Under the pieces are notes generated by a model, which saw only the letters and a program-made list of their open reading frames with translations, was not told the DNA's origin and searched no databases. This document shows positions 22,333 to 31,417 of a stretch of DNA of 33,022 bases, one piece after another. Positions within the stretch are counted from its first letter, which is position 1. Every line of letters starts with the position of its first letter. This DNA comes from Candidatus Omnitrophota bacterium (lineage in GTDB: Bacteria; Omnitrophota; Gorgyraeia; Gygaellales; Profunditerraquicolaceae): NCBI GenBank assembly GCA_026387255.1, contig JAPLMA010000035.1, positions 1-33,022 of the forward strand, given 5' to 3'. Made by a program: the position numbers and the translations under genes.

Positions 22333-23493
22333 TTATTTAATACTATCGCCAATCTTAAGCGGCGTACTCATTGTCTTTATATCACAAGCAGAAATATTCT
22401 CTCTTACTTGAATTACGGCAATAGAACCTATAGATTTACCTTCGCGGTAAACATTAAACGCGTCTCCGTGTTTAATCCCAGAAGTTGTACCTAAATCTAT
22501 AACGACAAAATTATTATCTGGATTCACTGCCAAAATCTTACCAGAAAATATGAGCGCATCCACTTTTAAGGGGTTTTCTTTTTGGGCCGCGCTTGTTGAG
22601 CGCACAACTATCGCCGGTAACTCTACCGACTCCCTTGGTTTACTCTCCAAGCTAGCGGAAGGTTTGCCACTTTTTATCGCATCTAACTCATCCTTAAGAA
22701 AACTAATCTGAGCTATCCTCTCTGTAAGCATAGTTTCCATCTCGCCTAAACGTTTTTCTACTGTATCTTTACCAACCTGCAAATCCTGAAGTTTCCGGTC
22801 TAAAGCTGATTTACGGCTATTTAAACTACCTAATTGCTTGATCAGCACTGCGCTTTCATTTTTAATATTTTTAAAACTATCCTGAATTTTCACTTTATCA
22901 TTTCTTTCTCGCACTACTTCTTGAGACATACTATCTAGAAGCTTCTGATTATAATCTAACTGCCTTAGAAGATCTAGTTTTTCATTACGTAAACTATGAA
23001 CATCTATCTCCAAAGCACCTTTATCTCTTTGCAGGGATTCATTGCTAATTTGTAAATTTCTTAATTCACTGCGCAGGGAAGTCAATTGTATTTCTAAATC
23101 GGTTTTTGCCTTAAGTATCCCTCCCCAATAAGCGTCAGTATTTTGCAAATCTACTTCTGGCTGGACAACTGCTGGCTGTTGACGTTGGCTCTTTAGTTTC
23201 TCGATTAACTCATCTCTTGTTTTGCTTACCAATTCAAACTTCTTCTGTAAATCACCCAAATTCTCAACTACTTTATCCCGATCAAGCCGCAGAGAATCAA
23301 TTCTATCCTTATTGCCATTTAACTCAAGCTCCAACTGACTAATCTTATTGGTCAAGGTAGTATTCTCGCTTTTTAAATCATTACGCTCCCTAACCAATAG
23401 CTGTTGAGAACCAGTTGCTTGTAAAAAAAGAAAAAGGCATACTACGGAAAAACCTATTAAACCGATTATGATAAATTTTATCTTCTGTTCCAT
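22333..23493 (-). CDS. Membrane-anchored coiled-coil protein
   Basis: A 386-residue protein not recognised as a known family. One membrane helix at about residues 7-25 (FIIIGLIGFSVVCLFLFLQA) is followed by a long heptad-rich coiled coil (about 35-265). The C-terminal globular part (about 300-386) reads VDALIFSGKILAVNPDNNFV, IDLGTTSGIKHGDAFNVYRE. This resembles the small beta domain found after coiled coils in some cell-envelope proteins. It lies between ROK and LacI regulators, 14 nt after the ROK gene. Start after a run of G. Confidence 0.7.
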   Translation of the reverse strand: MEQKIKFIIIGLIGFSVVCLFLFLQATGSQQLLVRERNDLKSENTTLTNKISQLELELNGNKDRIDSLRLDRDKVVENLGDLQKKFELVSKTRDELIEKLKSQRQQPAVVQPEVDLQNTDAYWGGILKAKTDLEIQLTSLRSELRNLQISNESLQRDKGALEIDVHSLRNEKLDLLRQLDYNQKLLDSMSQEVVRERNDKVKIQDSFKNIKNESAVLIKQLGSLNSRKSALDRKLQDLQVGKDTVEKRLGEMETMLTERIAQISFLKDELDAIKSGKPSASLESKPRESVELPAIVVRSTSAAQKENPLKVDALIFSGKILAVNPDNNFVVIDLGTTSGIKHGDAFNVYREGKSIGSIAVIQVRENISACDIKTMSTPLKIGDSIK

Positions 23494-23507
23494 AACCCCC
23501 CCCCTAA

Positions 23508-24743
23508 TTATGATTGGGCGAATACTCTTTCTAAAACTAGGCTAGCCGCCCCCATGGCTACAGCATTCTCTCTTAACTGGGAATAAACAATTTTTATTTC
23601 CGTTGTTACTTCGCGAAAAGCCCAATCCATAACTGTAGACCTGACTTTATTTAAAAAATCATCCCCGGCCTCTTCAAATCCGCCACCAATGACCACCACT
23701 TGCGGATTAAGTAAATTTACTAGATAGGCAATCTTAATCCCTAATCTTTTGGCTGCGCTTTCTAAAACAATAGCCGCTGTCTCATTCTTCGCGCGAGACG
23801 CGATAAAAACACTTTTTAAATCTATATTTTCCGTACTCGTTTGAGTAATCCGAAAGAATTCTTCCGCTTTATCTTTTTCTTGCGCTAAAAGTAATTTCAG
23901 GTCATCAACAATCCCCAGATCCATCTCCCAACGCTTCAGGAAACAAGGATTTCCGGTTGCGCAACTGAAGAGATCCTGCTCTTTATAATTATACACCGAT
24001 ATTTCACCGGCATAACCTAAAGAGCCGCGGTAAACCTCACCATTAATCATAATACCACAACCAACTCCAGAAAACATATAAAGAACATTTTTATAACCAC
24101 CGGCTAAATCCAACCAATGCTCTCCGAAACAAGCGCTAGTTGCGTCATTTTCAATCAGCGCGGGTAGATTAAACTCTTTTTCCATCAATCCTTTTAATGG
24201 AAGGTCTACGGAAGCATAAGTATAATAATGATCCATCTTTTGCGGCCAATGGATTGAACCATCTTTCTTATTAATTAACCCGGCAATACCAACGCCAATA
24301 CCTTTTATACTTTCAACATAACCTTTAGAGCGCCTTAAGATCTCGCGCACAATTTCCAAAAGACATTCGGAAATTTCTTTCACTGATGCTTGTGGCCGGG
24401 TTACTTGGGTCTTGGTAATAATATTTCCTTTTAAATCCACCAACAAACCAACCATATTCATTAGATTTAATCCTACTCCAATAGCGCATCCTGCGCGCGG
24501 GTTTAAATCTAATAATACTGGCCGGCGGCCGCCTTCAGACACATCAAGCTCTTTTTCATAAACCAGATTGCGCTTGATAAAATCATCAACATAATTAGAG
24601 ATGGTTACCACATTCGTCCCCATCTTCTGTGAAATATCCGGCCGGCTTATCGGCCCAAGCTTCCTGAGTATATCAAGTATTTCAATGTTACGTTTTTCTT
24701 TTTCACTAAATACTTCTTTTTGTAAATCTAATATGTGCGACAA
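23508..24743 (-). CDS. ROK-family transcriptional repressor
   Basis: A 411-residue protein: winged helix-turn-helix (about 18-70; ILRKLGPISRPDISQKMGTN, VVTISNYVDDFIKRNLV) fused to a ROK sugar-kinase-like domain (IENDATSACFGEHW, GVGCGIMINGEVYRG, LGYAGEI). The ROK zinc motif is degenerate, with CATGNPC in place of the usual three-Cys cluster, which fits a ligand-sensing rather than kinase role. The start is a TTG after AAAGG. The 10-bp inverted repeat at 24762-24823 lies just upstream and may be its operator. Confidence 0.88.
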   Translation of the reverse strand: MSHILDLQKEVFSEKEKRNIEILDILRKLGPISRPDISQKMGTNVVTISNYVDDFIKRNLVYEKELDVSEGGRRPVLLDLNPRAGCAIGVGLNLMNMVGLLVDLKGNIITKTQVTRPQASVKEISECLLEIVREILRRSKGYVESIKGIGVGIAGLINKKDGSIHWPQKMDHYYTYASVDLPLKGLMEKEFNLPALIENDATSACFGEHWLDLAGGYKNVLYMFSGVGCGIMINGEVYRGSLGYAGEISVYNYKEQDLFSCATGNPCFLKRWEMDLGIVDDLKLLLAQEKDKAEEFFRITQTSTENIDLKSVFIASRAKNETAAIVLESAAKRLGIKIAYLVNLLNPQVVVIGGGFEEAGDDFLNKVRSTVMDWAFREVTTEIKIVYSQLRENAVAMGAASLVLERVFAQS

Positions 24744-24761
24744 TTATAAATACCTTTCTTA

Positions 24762-24823
24762 AGTAGTAAATATTTAACTTTCTTAGATAATAAATATTAA
24801 AATATTACCATTAATTTACTACT
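24762..24823. promoter_or_regulatory. Inverted repeat upstream of ROK gene, possible operator
   Basis: AGTAGTAAAT (24762-24771) and ATTTACTACT (24814-24823) are perfect inverse copies separated by 42 nt, with a related GATAATAAATATT copy between. The DNA is very AT-rich. An autoregulatory ROK operator or promoter spacer is plausible. Confidence 0.45.
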
Positions 24824-24852
24824 AAAAATGGCTTAAGTCAAGTATTTTCAGG

Positions 24853-26430
24853 TTAATACACATCAACCATTATAAATGTATGGTCTATAATTCCTGTAGT
24901 GGAAACGAGAACCAAATTTGTCTCCTTTGTCCCCAGATCAGAATATGCGCATTCAAAACCTGGGTTAGATACGCTGGGGGTCGCTTGCCCTAAATTTCCT
25001 GACCAAAGATATTGCAACTCTACCTGGTTGCAGCCGCTTGCCGGCATATTAACTAAAGATGAAACTGCGGTTTTCTGATCTTTCTCCAAAATATAATCAT
25101 CGGATATTAACTCAGACCTACCCATTTCTAAAGCATTACTAGCATCTTTAAAAGATAAATCCAAGAACGTTTTTAAATTATACTCTAAGGGCTTATTTTC
25201 CTCAATCTCCTGAAGCCTTGCCTTAGCTAGTTTTGCAATTTCTTTTTGAGAATCTCCGGAGTTTTTAACCAAAGCACTATAATAATCCTTGGCCTTAACT
25301 AAATCGCCTTCCCATTGAGAAAGTAAACCCAATTGATAAAAGCTAGAAATGACCTGGGGAGTAATTGAAAGCTTAGCAGTTAACTTTTCAAAATAGCTTC
25401 TGGCTTCCTTAATATCCGTTAATACATACGCATCAATCATGGCGATTTTATAGACAGCCTCATCAAAATGCTTAGTCTCCGCATAAAGCTGAATCAATTG
25501 TAAGTAAAATTCTCTGGCTTTCTTATACTCCTTCATTTTTTCTAAGTTAAAAGCGCGCAAATAGATTTGTTCCTGATTAAAAACGTTTTTCTGGCCCAAT
25601 TCATCTATTTTTTCATAAATTTTTTCAGCGTAAGCCATATCATATAAGCCTGTTGGTTTATAAACAAATAGGCTGGCAATTTCAAACAACTCCTGGATAA
25701 ATTTATCAAGCGAAAGATCCTTTACTACCTTCTCGATATAAATATCATAAACGGTTTGTGCAAGCTCCAGGTTACCCTCTTTATAAAATCCCGCGGCGAT
25801 TGTTTTAAGCTCAAAATCAGTAATTTTCTCTTCCAGGAGCTTATCCACGTAAAGTTTATAAAGCTCCCGAGCTTTTACCTTTTCTCCGGATGATAAAAGT
25901 GAGTCTGCGATATTCTTAACCAATAAAGCATCCTTAGTTGCTCCGGCATAAGCTTTTACATCTATGATTAGATCAATTAAAGCTTGTGCGTAAAAAGCAT
26001 CCTGCTGTCCGCGATGAAACTGCCAAAGCAAAAGCCTGCTTTTAGGACGCAAGCAATCACTAACATCTGCTTCAGTAACAACTTTTTTGGCATTATCGAC
26101 AATCTGATCGCGATAATTATTCCCGTTTGCGAAATAATCATCCCAAGATTGTTTTTCTTCCAAATAACTAAGTTGAGTGAAACGTGCGAGCGCCTTATAA
26201 TAATTAATACAGGATTTGTTAGATTTATTTACAATTTTATAGTTATCCAGAAAATCTATAAATTCAGAGTATTGGTTTTCCTTAAAATATTTTATTTTTT
26301 CATTCTCAAAGCTCGCGCAGCCACAAGAGCCAACAGGATTATTGTCCTGGACAGCGACTGACTGGGAAAAAACAGGTATCAGAAAAAAAATACTAAACAT
26401 AAATACTCTAAATTTTAAATTTACCCACAT
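24853..26430 (-). CDS. Exported TPR-like repeat protein
   Basis: A 525-residue protein with a signal peptide (RVFMFSIFFLIPVFSQSVAV). The next stretch is rich in helical repeats: roughly residues 60-430 read like tetratricopeptide units, for example AFNLEKMKEYKKAREFYLQL and YQLGLLSQWEGDLVKAKDYY. The C-terminus (about 465-525) has a Cys-containing segment, ASGCNQVELQYLWSGNLGQA. No specific function is recognised. It is 12 nt after a glycoside hydrolase gene and reads toward the ROK gene, so it may scaffold carbohydrate use at the cell surface. The ATG follows GGGAGGAG. Confidence 0.75.
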   Translation of the reverse strand: MWVNLKFRVFMFSIFFLIPVFSQSVAVQDNNPVGSCGCASFENEKIKYFKENQYSEFIDFLDNYKIVNKSNKSCINYYKALARFTQLSYLEEKQSWDDYFANGNNYRDQIVDNAKKVVTEADVSDCLRPKSRLLLWQFHRGQQDAFYAQALIDLIIDVKAYAGATKDALLVKNIADSLLSSGEKVKARELYKLYVDKLLEEKITDFELKTIAAGFYKEGNLELAQTVYDIYIEKVVKDLSLDKFIQELFEIASLFVYKPTGLYDMAYAEKIYEKIDELGQKNVFNQEQIYLRAFNLEKMKEYKKAREFYLQLIQLYAETKHFDEAVYKIAMIDAYVLTDIKEARSYFEKLTAKLSITPQVISSFYQLGLLSQWEGDLVKAKDYYSALVKNSGDSQKEIAKLAKARLQEIEENKPLEYNLKTFLDLSFKDASNALEMGRSELISDDYILEKDQKTAVSSLVNMPASGCNQVELQYLWSGNLGQATPSVSNPGFECAYSDLGTKETNLVLVSTTGIIDHTFIMVDVY

Positions 26431-26442
26431 ATCTCCTCCCTA

Positions 26443-27759
26443 CTAAATCTTCTTGCCGCGAGTTTTTATCAAAACCGGATGTTTCCAAAACTCTCTGATA
26501 ACATAATATGCCTTACGCGGCAGGCGCTTATTAATACCATTTTCCAACTGTTCACTTAAGGCAACAATACCAAACCATTCCTCATCCATATTCTTGTTAC
26601 ATTGGGCCCGAATATCAAAATAATAACTGCCGTTAGACCAGCCGTTTTGGGTATCATGAACACTCCAAGATGCCGGATTATCTGAATTATGTTTCCACCA
26701 TTCATCTGTCCACTCAAATGATGTCCCACCGATACAATTTCCTTCCCCAATTTTATTATTCGCCAGATTCTCATAAATCTGATTCCATTGTGATTGCAAA
26801 AAGAATGCCTGCATATCCTGGTCTTCTCTCTTAAGATAGGCATCATAACAATCCGCACCGAATTCAGCCAAGAGTACCGGCTTATCAAATGTCATTCTTA
26901 AAGATTTAAAAAGATTGCCAAAAGTTTTACCGCGATAAATAATGCAAGCAACAAAATCAACGTCTGTGCAAAACTCATTGGCAAACTCTAACCCCACTAA
27001 CTCCCCATTACCCAAGCCGACTGGGTGCAGAGGGTCGATTTTATGTATCTCTTTAGACAAATCATTAACAAAAGAATAATAAATCTTCGCGCGCATCGAC
27101 TTTTGTTTCTGGGGGTTCGGTTCTTTATCGATATCTTCATTGCTCCATGCATTTACATATCCCAAACAAGAATAATTGTTTTCGTTTCCTAAAATCCACC
27201 CCAAGATACCCGGTTCATCTTTATACAAATTCACCATCGCGATAACATTGTTCTTTACTTTGCTTTGAAATTTATCATCGCCATAAAAAGGGCAAGGATA
27301 CTCCCAAAAACCTAGCCAATCACCCATCAGCGTACGAATACCGTATAAATTATAAAAATCACGAATAACTTGTTTTACTTCTTCTGGATCTTCATGTGCT
27401 TGGTAAAGACGAATAGTATTAACCCCCATCTCTTTCATTAATTTGCCATCGGCTATCCAAGGTTTAGATTTATCGCTCCACCAATCATATTCATGGTTAC
27501 TTCCTATCGCCACAGGATTATAACAAACACCTTTTATGATATAAAACGAACCATTAACGATTAATTGGTAATGCCGGTTAGGAAGTTTTTGAATACGCAC
27601 GCCCGGGGTCGGTTGACACCTGGAAAGGACAAAAGGCAGAAAACAGAAAACAGAAAACAGAAAAACCCAAAAAACTATTTTCTGTCCTCTGCCTTCTATT
27701 TTCTGTCCTTTGCCTTTTAACTTCTTACTTCTGGCCTTATTCGAACTTAATTTCGTCAA
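26443..27759 (-). CDS. Clan-A glycoside hydrolase-like protein, short paralogue
   Basis: About 438 residues from a TTG start that lies inside the preceding gene; other starts are possible. The catalytic TIM-barrel segment runs from about residue 70 to 420: KGVCYNPVAIG, MGVNTIRLYQA, GDWLGFW, the acid/base Glu in GWILGNEN, the likely nucleophile Glu in PVLLAEFGADC, and SFEWTDEWWKHN. It is close to the second hydrolase at 29017-31416 and resembles GH2/GH5-type catalytic domains. The substrate is unknown. A hydrophobic stretch near residues 29-45 (VFWVFLFSVFCFLPFVL) acts as a signal or anchor but is made of repeat DNA. Confidence 0.82.
   Translation of the reverse strand: MTKLSSNKARSKKLKGKGQKIEGRGQKIVFWVFLFSVFCFLPFVLSRCQPTPGVRIQKLPNRHYQLIVNGSFYIIKGVCYNPVAIGSNHEYDWWSDKSKPWIADGKLMKEMGVNTIRLYQAHEDPEEVKQVIRDFYNLYGIRTLMGDWLGFWEYPCPFYGDDKFQSKVKNNVIAMVNLYKDEPGILGWILGNENNYSCLGYVNAWSNEDIDKEPNPQKQKSMRAKIYYSFVNDLSKEIHKIDPLHPVGLGNGELVGLEFANEFCTDVDFVACIIYRGKTFGNLFKSLRMTFDKPVLLAEFGADCYDAYLKREDQDMQAFFLQSQWNQIYENLANNKIGEGNCIGGTSFEWTDEWWKHNSDNPASWSVHDTQNGWSNGSYYFDIRAQCNKNMDEEWFGIVALSEQLENGINKRLPRKAYYVIREFWKHPVLIKTRGKKI
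27625..27725. repeat. CAGAAAA-rich repeat inside hydrolase 5' end
   Basis: Several tandem copies of CAGAAAA (about 27640-27665) are followed by an inverted set of TTTTCTGTCC and CTGCCTT units. The whole stretch can fold as a long imperfect hairpin. It encodes the N-terminal hydrophobic region of the hydrolase at 26443-27759. Confidence 0.6.
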
Positions 27760-28885
27760 GGTAGAAAGTAGCGCCTTCTGGATTATTGTCTATATTAGTT
27801 GACCAGGCAAAACCTCCGATAATATACGACATATCTTTGCCCTTTAAGTCGATAGTATACTGTGTCCACTCTTTGTTCAGGATCACCGGACCGATAGTCG
27901 CGCTGTCTGAATCCGAGAACTCTCCCATAATGCCACCAACCTTAAACTCTTCAATGCGCTCGCCGCCTTTTTCACCGCGCGCCCAGAAAGTCAGTTTGGT
28001 AGTTTTGGAAAGATCAAACCCCGCATCAAGATTACCCCAGTTGTTCGCTGGATTCTGCCAGAAAATTCCTGCCCAACGCGCTCCCTGAGCAGCTTTTCCA
28101 TTATAAATTATCTTAATACAGGTATCTCCTAAATACGCATCTTCTTTTGAAGCGCCATCATATTTTATGTCGCCATAATCACCCATCCAACCAGAAGGAA
28201 TAAAATGGTTGGCGATACTTGATCGGTCCGCGTAAATATAAAATGGCATAGCTTGCTGCTTTACGCCTTCTGACTTTAACTGCGTATCAACCTCGAATTT
28301 TATATCATCAAGATAAAATGTAGCTCCATCGGGGTTTAAATCCGCGGTGGTCGTCCAGCCAAAAGCACCATTAACGTAAGAAAGATCTTTACCCACTAAA
28401 TTAACTGTGTACTGCTTCCAGGTATTCGTCAATTCAATCGGCCCCATCTCAACCATTACAGAATCAGGATATGTGCCCTTGATTCCGCCCGCCATTATTT
28501 TCTGGATTACCTCACCACCTTTTGCCCCACGCGCCCAAAAAGTAAGTTTGGTCATCCCAGTCAAATCAAACCCACCTTTTTTGTTTCCCCAGTTGTTCGC
28601 GGGATTCTGCCAATAAACACCTGTCCAACCTTGACCCTGTGATTTCTTAGCGCTATAGATAAACTGAATGCTCGTTACACCACTATGCGGATTATCCGCA
28701 GACTGGTCGTTCATTCTAATATCGCCATAATCACCCATCCAACCAGAAGGAATGTAATGGTTATCTTTGGCATTCTTATCCGAGAAAACCACAAACTCCT
28801 TAGGGCTGGCAGCTTTATCTTCGGCTACGGCCATTGCCGGAACCAAAAGGCCTAAAGCCAACAACATTACTAATAACTTTTTCAT
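27737..28885 (-). CDS. Secreted protein with two tandem carbohydrate-binding-like domains
   Basis: A 382-residue protein with a signal peptide (MKKLLVMLLALGLLVPAMAV). It consists of two clearly related units of about 180 residues: each begins HYIPSGWMGDYGDI or HFIPSGWMGDYGDI, contains WQNPANNWGN and LTFWARG, and ends with an ATFYLDDIKFE- or ATFYLDEIKFE-like strand. The beta-sandwich pattern looks like a carbohydrate-binding module. No catalytic residues are seen. The start ATG at 28883-28885 follows AGGAGGT. A GTG two codons earlier overlaps that ribosome site and is unlikely. It lies between two hydrolase genes and may present substrate to them. Confidence 0.8.
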   Translation of the reverse strand: MKKLLVMLLALGLLVPAMAVAEDKAASPKEFVVFSDKNAKDNHYIPSGWMGDYGDIRMNDQSADNPHSGVTSIQFIYSAKKSQGQGWTGVYWQNPANNWGNKKGGFDLTGMTKLTFWARGAKGGEVIQKIMAGGIKGTYPDSVMVEMGPIELTNTWKQYTVNLVGKDLSYVNGAFGWTTTADLNPDGATFYLDDIKFEVDTQLKSEGVKQQAMPFYIYADRSSIANHFIPSGWMGDYGDIKYDGASKEDAYLGDTCIKIIYNGKAAQGARWAGIFWQNPANNWGNLDAGFDLSKTTKLTFWARGEKGGERIEEFKVGGIMGEFSDSDSATIGPVILNKEWTQYTIDLKGKDMSYIIGGFAWSTNIDNNPEGATFYLDEIKFE

Positions 28886-29016
28886 ACCCACCTCCTATTA
28901 TTGATTCTTGGTTATAGGTTTTAGGTTTGCGATATCCGCTAACTAAAAACCTTAAAAATTATTCATCCTTAAACCCGCTCCTTTCTCCTCCACAAAGATT
29001 ATTTTCATTACTTATC

Positions 29017-31416
29017 TCATCCCCATTTCTTCTGATACATATAATACGCTTTACGCAACTGCCTTAAAAATGGGCTTAATTTTCCGTCACCCTGGCTAGC
29101 CATCCCCAACCACTCTTCATGCATATATCCGTCAGGAAATGGGCCTGCCCATAATCCTTTTGTATCATGAATCGCCGGTTCATAAGCCTTCCACCATTCA
29201 TCCATCCACTCAAAAACTACTCCACCCAAGGCATTACCCTGGTTTCCAGTGAAAGCCATATTGCCGGCAATATCATCCCAAGAACCTAAATGATATTGCG
29301 CTTGCAACTCTTCAGATTCATCCAAACTCTTACCTTCGGCGTAAGCCGGACAGCCAAACTCAGTAATAAAAGCCGGTTTACCTGTTTGTTCTTTTACCTG
29401 TCTCCAAAAAGCACCAAAACCATAATCCCCGCGATAAGCATTCGTGCCAAAGATATCTATATCCGGAGCATGCTTGCCAAATTTATCTAAGAATAGAATG
29501 TCTCCACTGCAAATAGCCACGGGATGCTCAGGATCTATAGATTTAATTATTTTTGCTACTTCATTAACAAATTTAAAATAAACCTCCGGCTGCTCATTAG
29601 CATTACAGGCATAACCGTAAACATTTTCATTACCCAAAAGCCAAAATAATATATACGGCTCATCCTTAAATTCATTAACCATCTTGGTAACTGATTCAAT
29701 CATATTCTTCTGATGAATTGGGTTATTATAATCTGTACCCGGATTCCAAGCTGCCCCGGAGCCAATAGCATATTTGCCAAGAAAATCTCCCATGATCACC
29801 CGAATACCATAAGTATTATAAAGATCGCGCATTAATTCCTTATCCACCTTTAAAGGGTGGTGATAAAGCCGGATGGTATTTACACCCATCTCCTGCATTA
29901 ATTTAAAATCACCCACCGCCGGTTCATCGGGATCCTGTAAATTATTCTTATTTTTATCAACAAACGCATCATAAGGGCCGTCAATTTTACCATTTTGGTT
30001 AAAGTCTTCTTTCATCCAATTGCCTAAGGTACCATCATCCGGAGACTGGCCAACTTTCGTAGGCGCATAAGTAATCCCTTTGATAATATAAGGCTTATCC
30101 TCAACTAATAATTGCCAATCATCATTTTCATATTGCACTAAGCGCACCTTACCCTTACCCACTCTTTTCTTAATATTTAAAGAATCCGCGGTAGGCTTAA
30201 TCTTCTTTGCCTCAAGCGCTAAATCAACTTTAACAAACTTCCCCGGATTGACTGTGGCGGTATCATTAGAGATATCATTATCAAAACCATTTATAATGTC
30301 AATCTGGGCACCTTCTAATTTTACCCCGAGCTGCGGATTACGCATAAGTAAAAAGTTAATTTTAGCAATTGCTGCCTGGCCCACATACCAAGGTGTATGC
30401 CAATAAGTCCAGCCATAACTTCCGGGAAAATGCACCACAATCGCGTAATAACATTTAATTGCCTGAGTAATTAAACCGGCTTTCTCAAAGATCAATCCGC
30501 TACAGAATAATTTCACCCCTTGCGGTTCACTGGAGGTAGTCCATTTAACAAATGCCGCCTCTAAATCCGGAGAATAAAGAAAATCCCAGAGATCACCCTC
30601 CAGGCGCTTATCTTTAATTACCTGCTTAAAAATCGGGTCCTTTCTTACCGCGCTGTTATTAGGATAAACGCCTTCTCCTACTGCCTCAATTAAACCTTTT
30701 TGATCAAGAACAACATACCTATAATCTTTGCTTCCGACATTTTGAAATTCACCGTATTTTGTATAATCAACAAAATCTTCCTTACCTGGGTCAAATAAAA
30801 CTAACTTTGTCACCAACTGGCTAACTTTTTTCTTAACTTCGACTTCAATTGACCCGGTTTCAATTTTTTTGATGCTTTGTTCCGCGGCCAGCCTAAGCGA
30901 CCAAAACCAACCACGCGGATCCCAGGCTTGGCCATAAGAATATTTATCCATAATTACTTTAAACATCTTCTTGGCCTGATCATTTTTCTGCTGGCGCATC
31001 AAGCTTTCCGCCTGAATAAAATAACAGGTCGCCACATCATTTAAAGCCTGCACCGCTTCAATCTCTTTTTTATTCTTCGGCAAAGCCGTCAATAACTTTT
31101 GTTCCTTCTCCGCCTCATCCTTATATAAATCAATGCACTCTTGAGTATATTTAAAGGTAGCTTCAATATCCTTTTTTCCGTGAGCAATCCAAGACTTCGT
31201 GGTCAACTCACCTGAAGAAAGCTTGTTTTCCGCAAAACAAAAAACGTTAAGAAATAAAACAAGAAAAGCTGCCGTACAAATTCGAAATCCTAAATTCGAA
31301 ATCCTAAACAAATCCGAAATCCCAAATCCAAAAACCAAAACAGGCCCTTGTGAAGCTTCAAGCTTAAAGTTTCGGGTTTGTTTAGAATTTAGAGTTTCGA
31401 GTTTAGGATTTAACAT
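29017..31416 (-). CDS. Clan-A glycoside hydrolase-like protein, long paralogue
   Basis: About 799 residues from the ATG at 31414-31416. The N-terminal 45 residues are translated repeat DNA, so a later start is possible. A hydrophobic stretch TAAFLVLFLNVFCFAE resembles a signal peptide. Residues about 60-420 are a helical, TPR-like region. The catalytic part (about 440-795) has IIKGITYAPTKVG, MGVNTIRLYHH, the acid/base Glu in WLLGNENVYG, the likely nucleophile Glu in PAFITEFGCPA and FEWMDEWWK, as in the paralogue at 26443-27759. An insertion carries calcium-loop-like DFNQNGKIDG and DKNKNNLQDPDE. It follows the MalG-type permease by 1 nt and reads as one operon with it. Confidence 0.82.
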   Translation of the reverse strand: MLNPKLETLNSKQTRNFKLEASQGPVLVFGFGISDLFRISNLGFRICTAAFLVLFLNVFCFAENKLSSGELTTKSWIAHGKKDIEATFKYTQECIDLYKDEAEKEQKLLTALPKNKKEIEAVQALNDVATCYFIQAESLMRQQKNDQAKKMFKVIMDKYSYGQAWDPRGWFWSLRLAAEQSIKKIETGSIEVEVKKKVSQLVTKLVLFDPGKEDFVDYTKYGEFQNVGSKDYRYVVLDQKGLIEAVGEGVYPNNSAVRKDPIFKQVIKDKRLEGDLWDFLYSPDLEAAFVKWTTSSEPQGVKLFCSGLIFEKAGLITQAIKCYYAIVVHFPGSYGWTYWHTPWYVGQAAIAKINFLLMRNPQLGVKLEGAQIDIINGFDNDISNDTATVNPGKFVKVDLALEAKKIKPTADSLNIKKRVGKGKVRLVQYENDDWQLLVEDKPYIIKGITYAPTKVGQSPDDGTLGNWMKEDFNQNGKIDGPYDAFVDKNKNNLQDPDEPAVGDFKLMQEMGVNTIRLYHHPLKVDKELMRDLYNTYGIRVIMGDFLGKYAIGSGAAWNPGTDYNNPIHQKNMIESVTKMVNEFKDEPYILFWLLGNENVYGYACNANEQPEVYFKFVNEVAKIIKSIDPEHPVAICSGDILFLDKFGKHAPDIDIFGTNAYRGDYGFGAFWRQVKEQTGKPAFITEFGCPAYAEGKSLDESEELQAQYHLGSWDDIAGNMAFTGNQGNALGGVVFEWMDEWWKAYEPAIHDTKGLWAGPFPDGYMHEEWLGMASQGDGKLSPFLRQLRKAYYMYQKKWG
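31268..31416. repeat. AT-rich dispersed repeat element, copy B
   Basis: This shares with copy A (3852-4008) the end TTTAGGATTTAACAT and the layout of imperfect inverted CTAAAC/CGAAAT units. On the minus strand it starts ATGTTAAATCC and encodes MLNPKLETLNSKQTR, almost the same as copy A. Here the frame continues into the hydrolase, so the element supplies the gene's apparent start. Confidence 0.65.
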
Positions 31417-31417
31417 A

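Noticed and set aside
27640-27665. CRISPR array suggested by tandem CAGAAAA units
   Set aside because: Repeats are about 7 bp with no spacers and no cas genes nearby.
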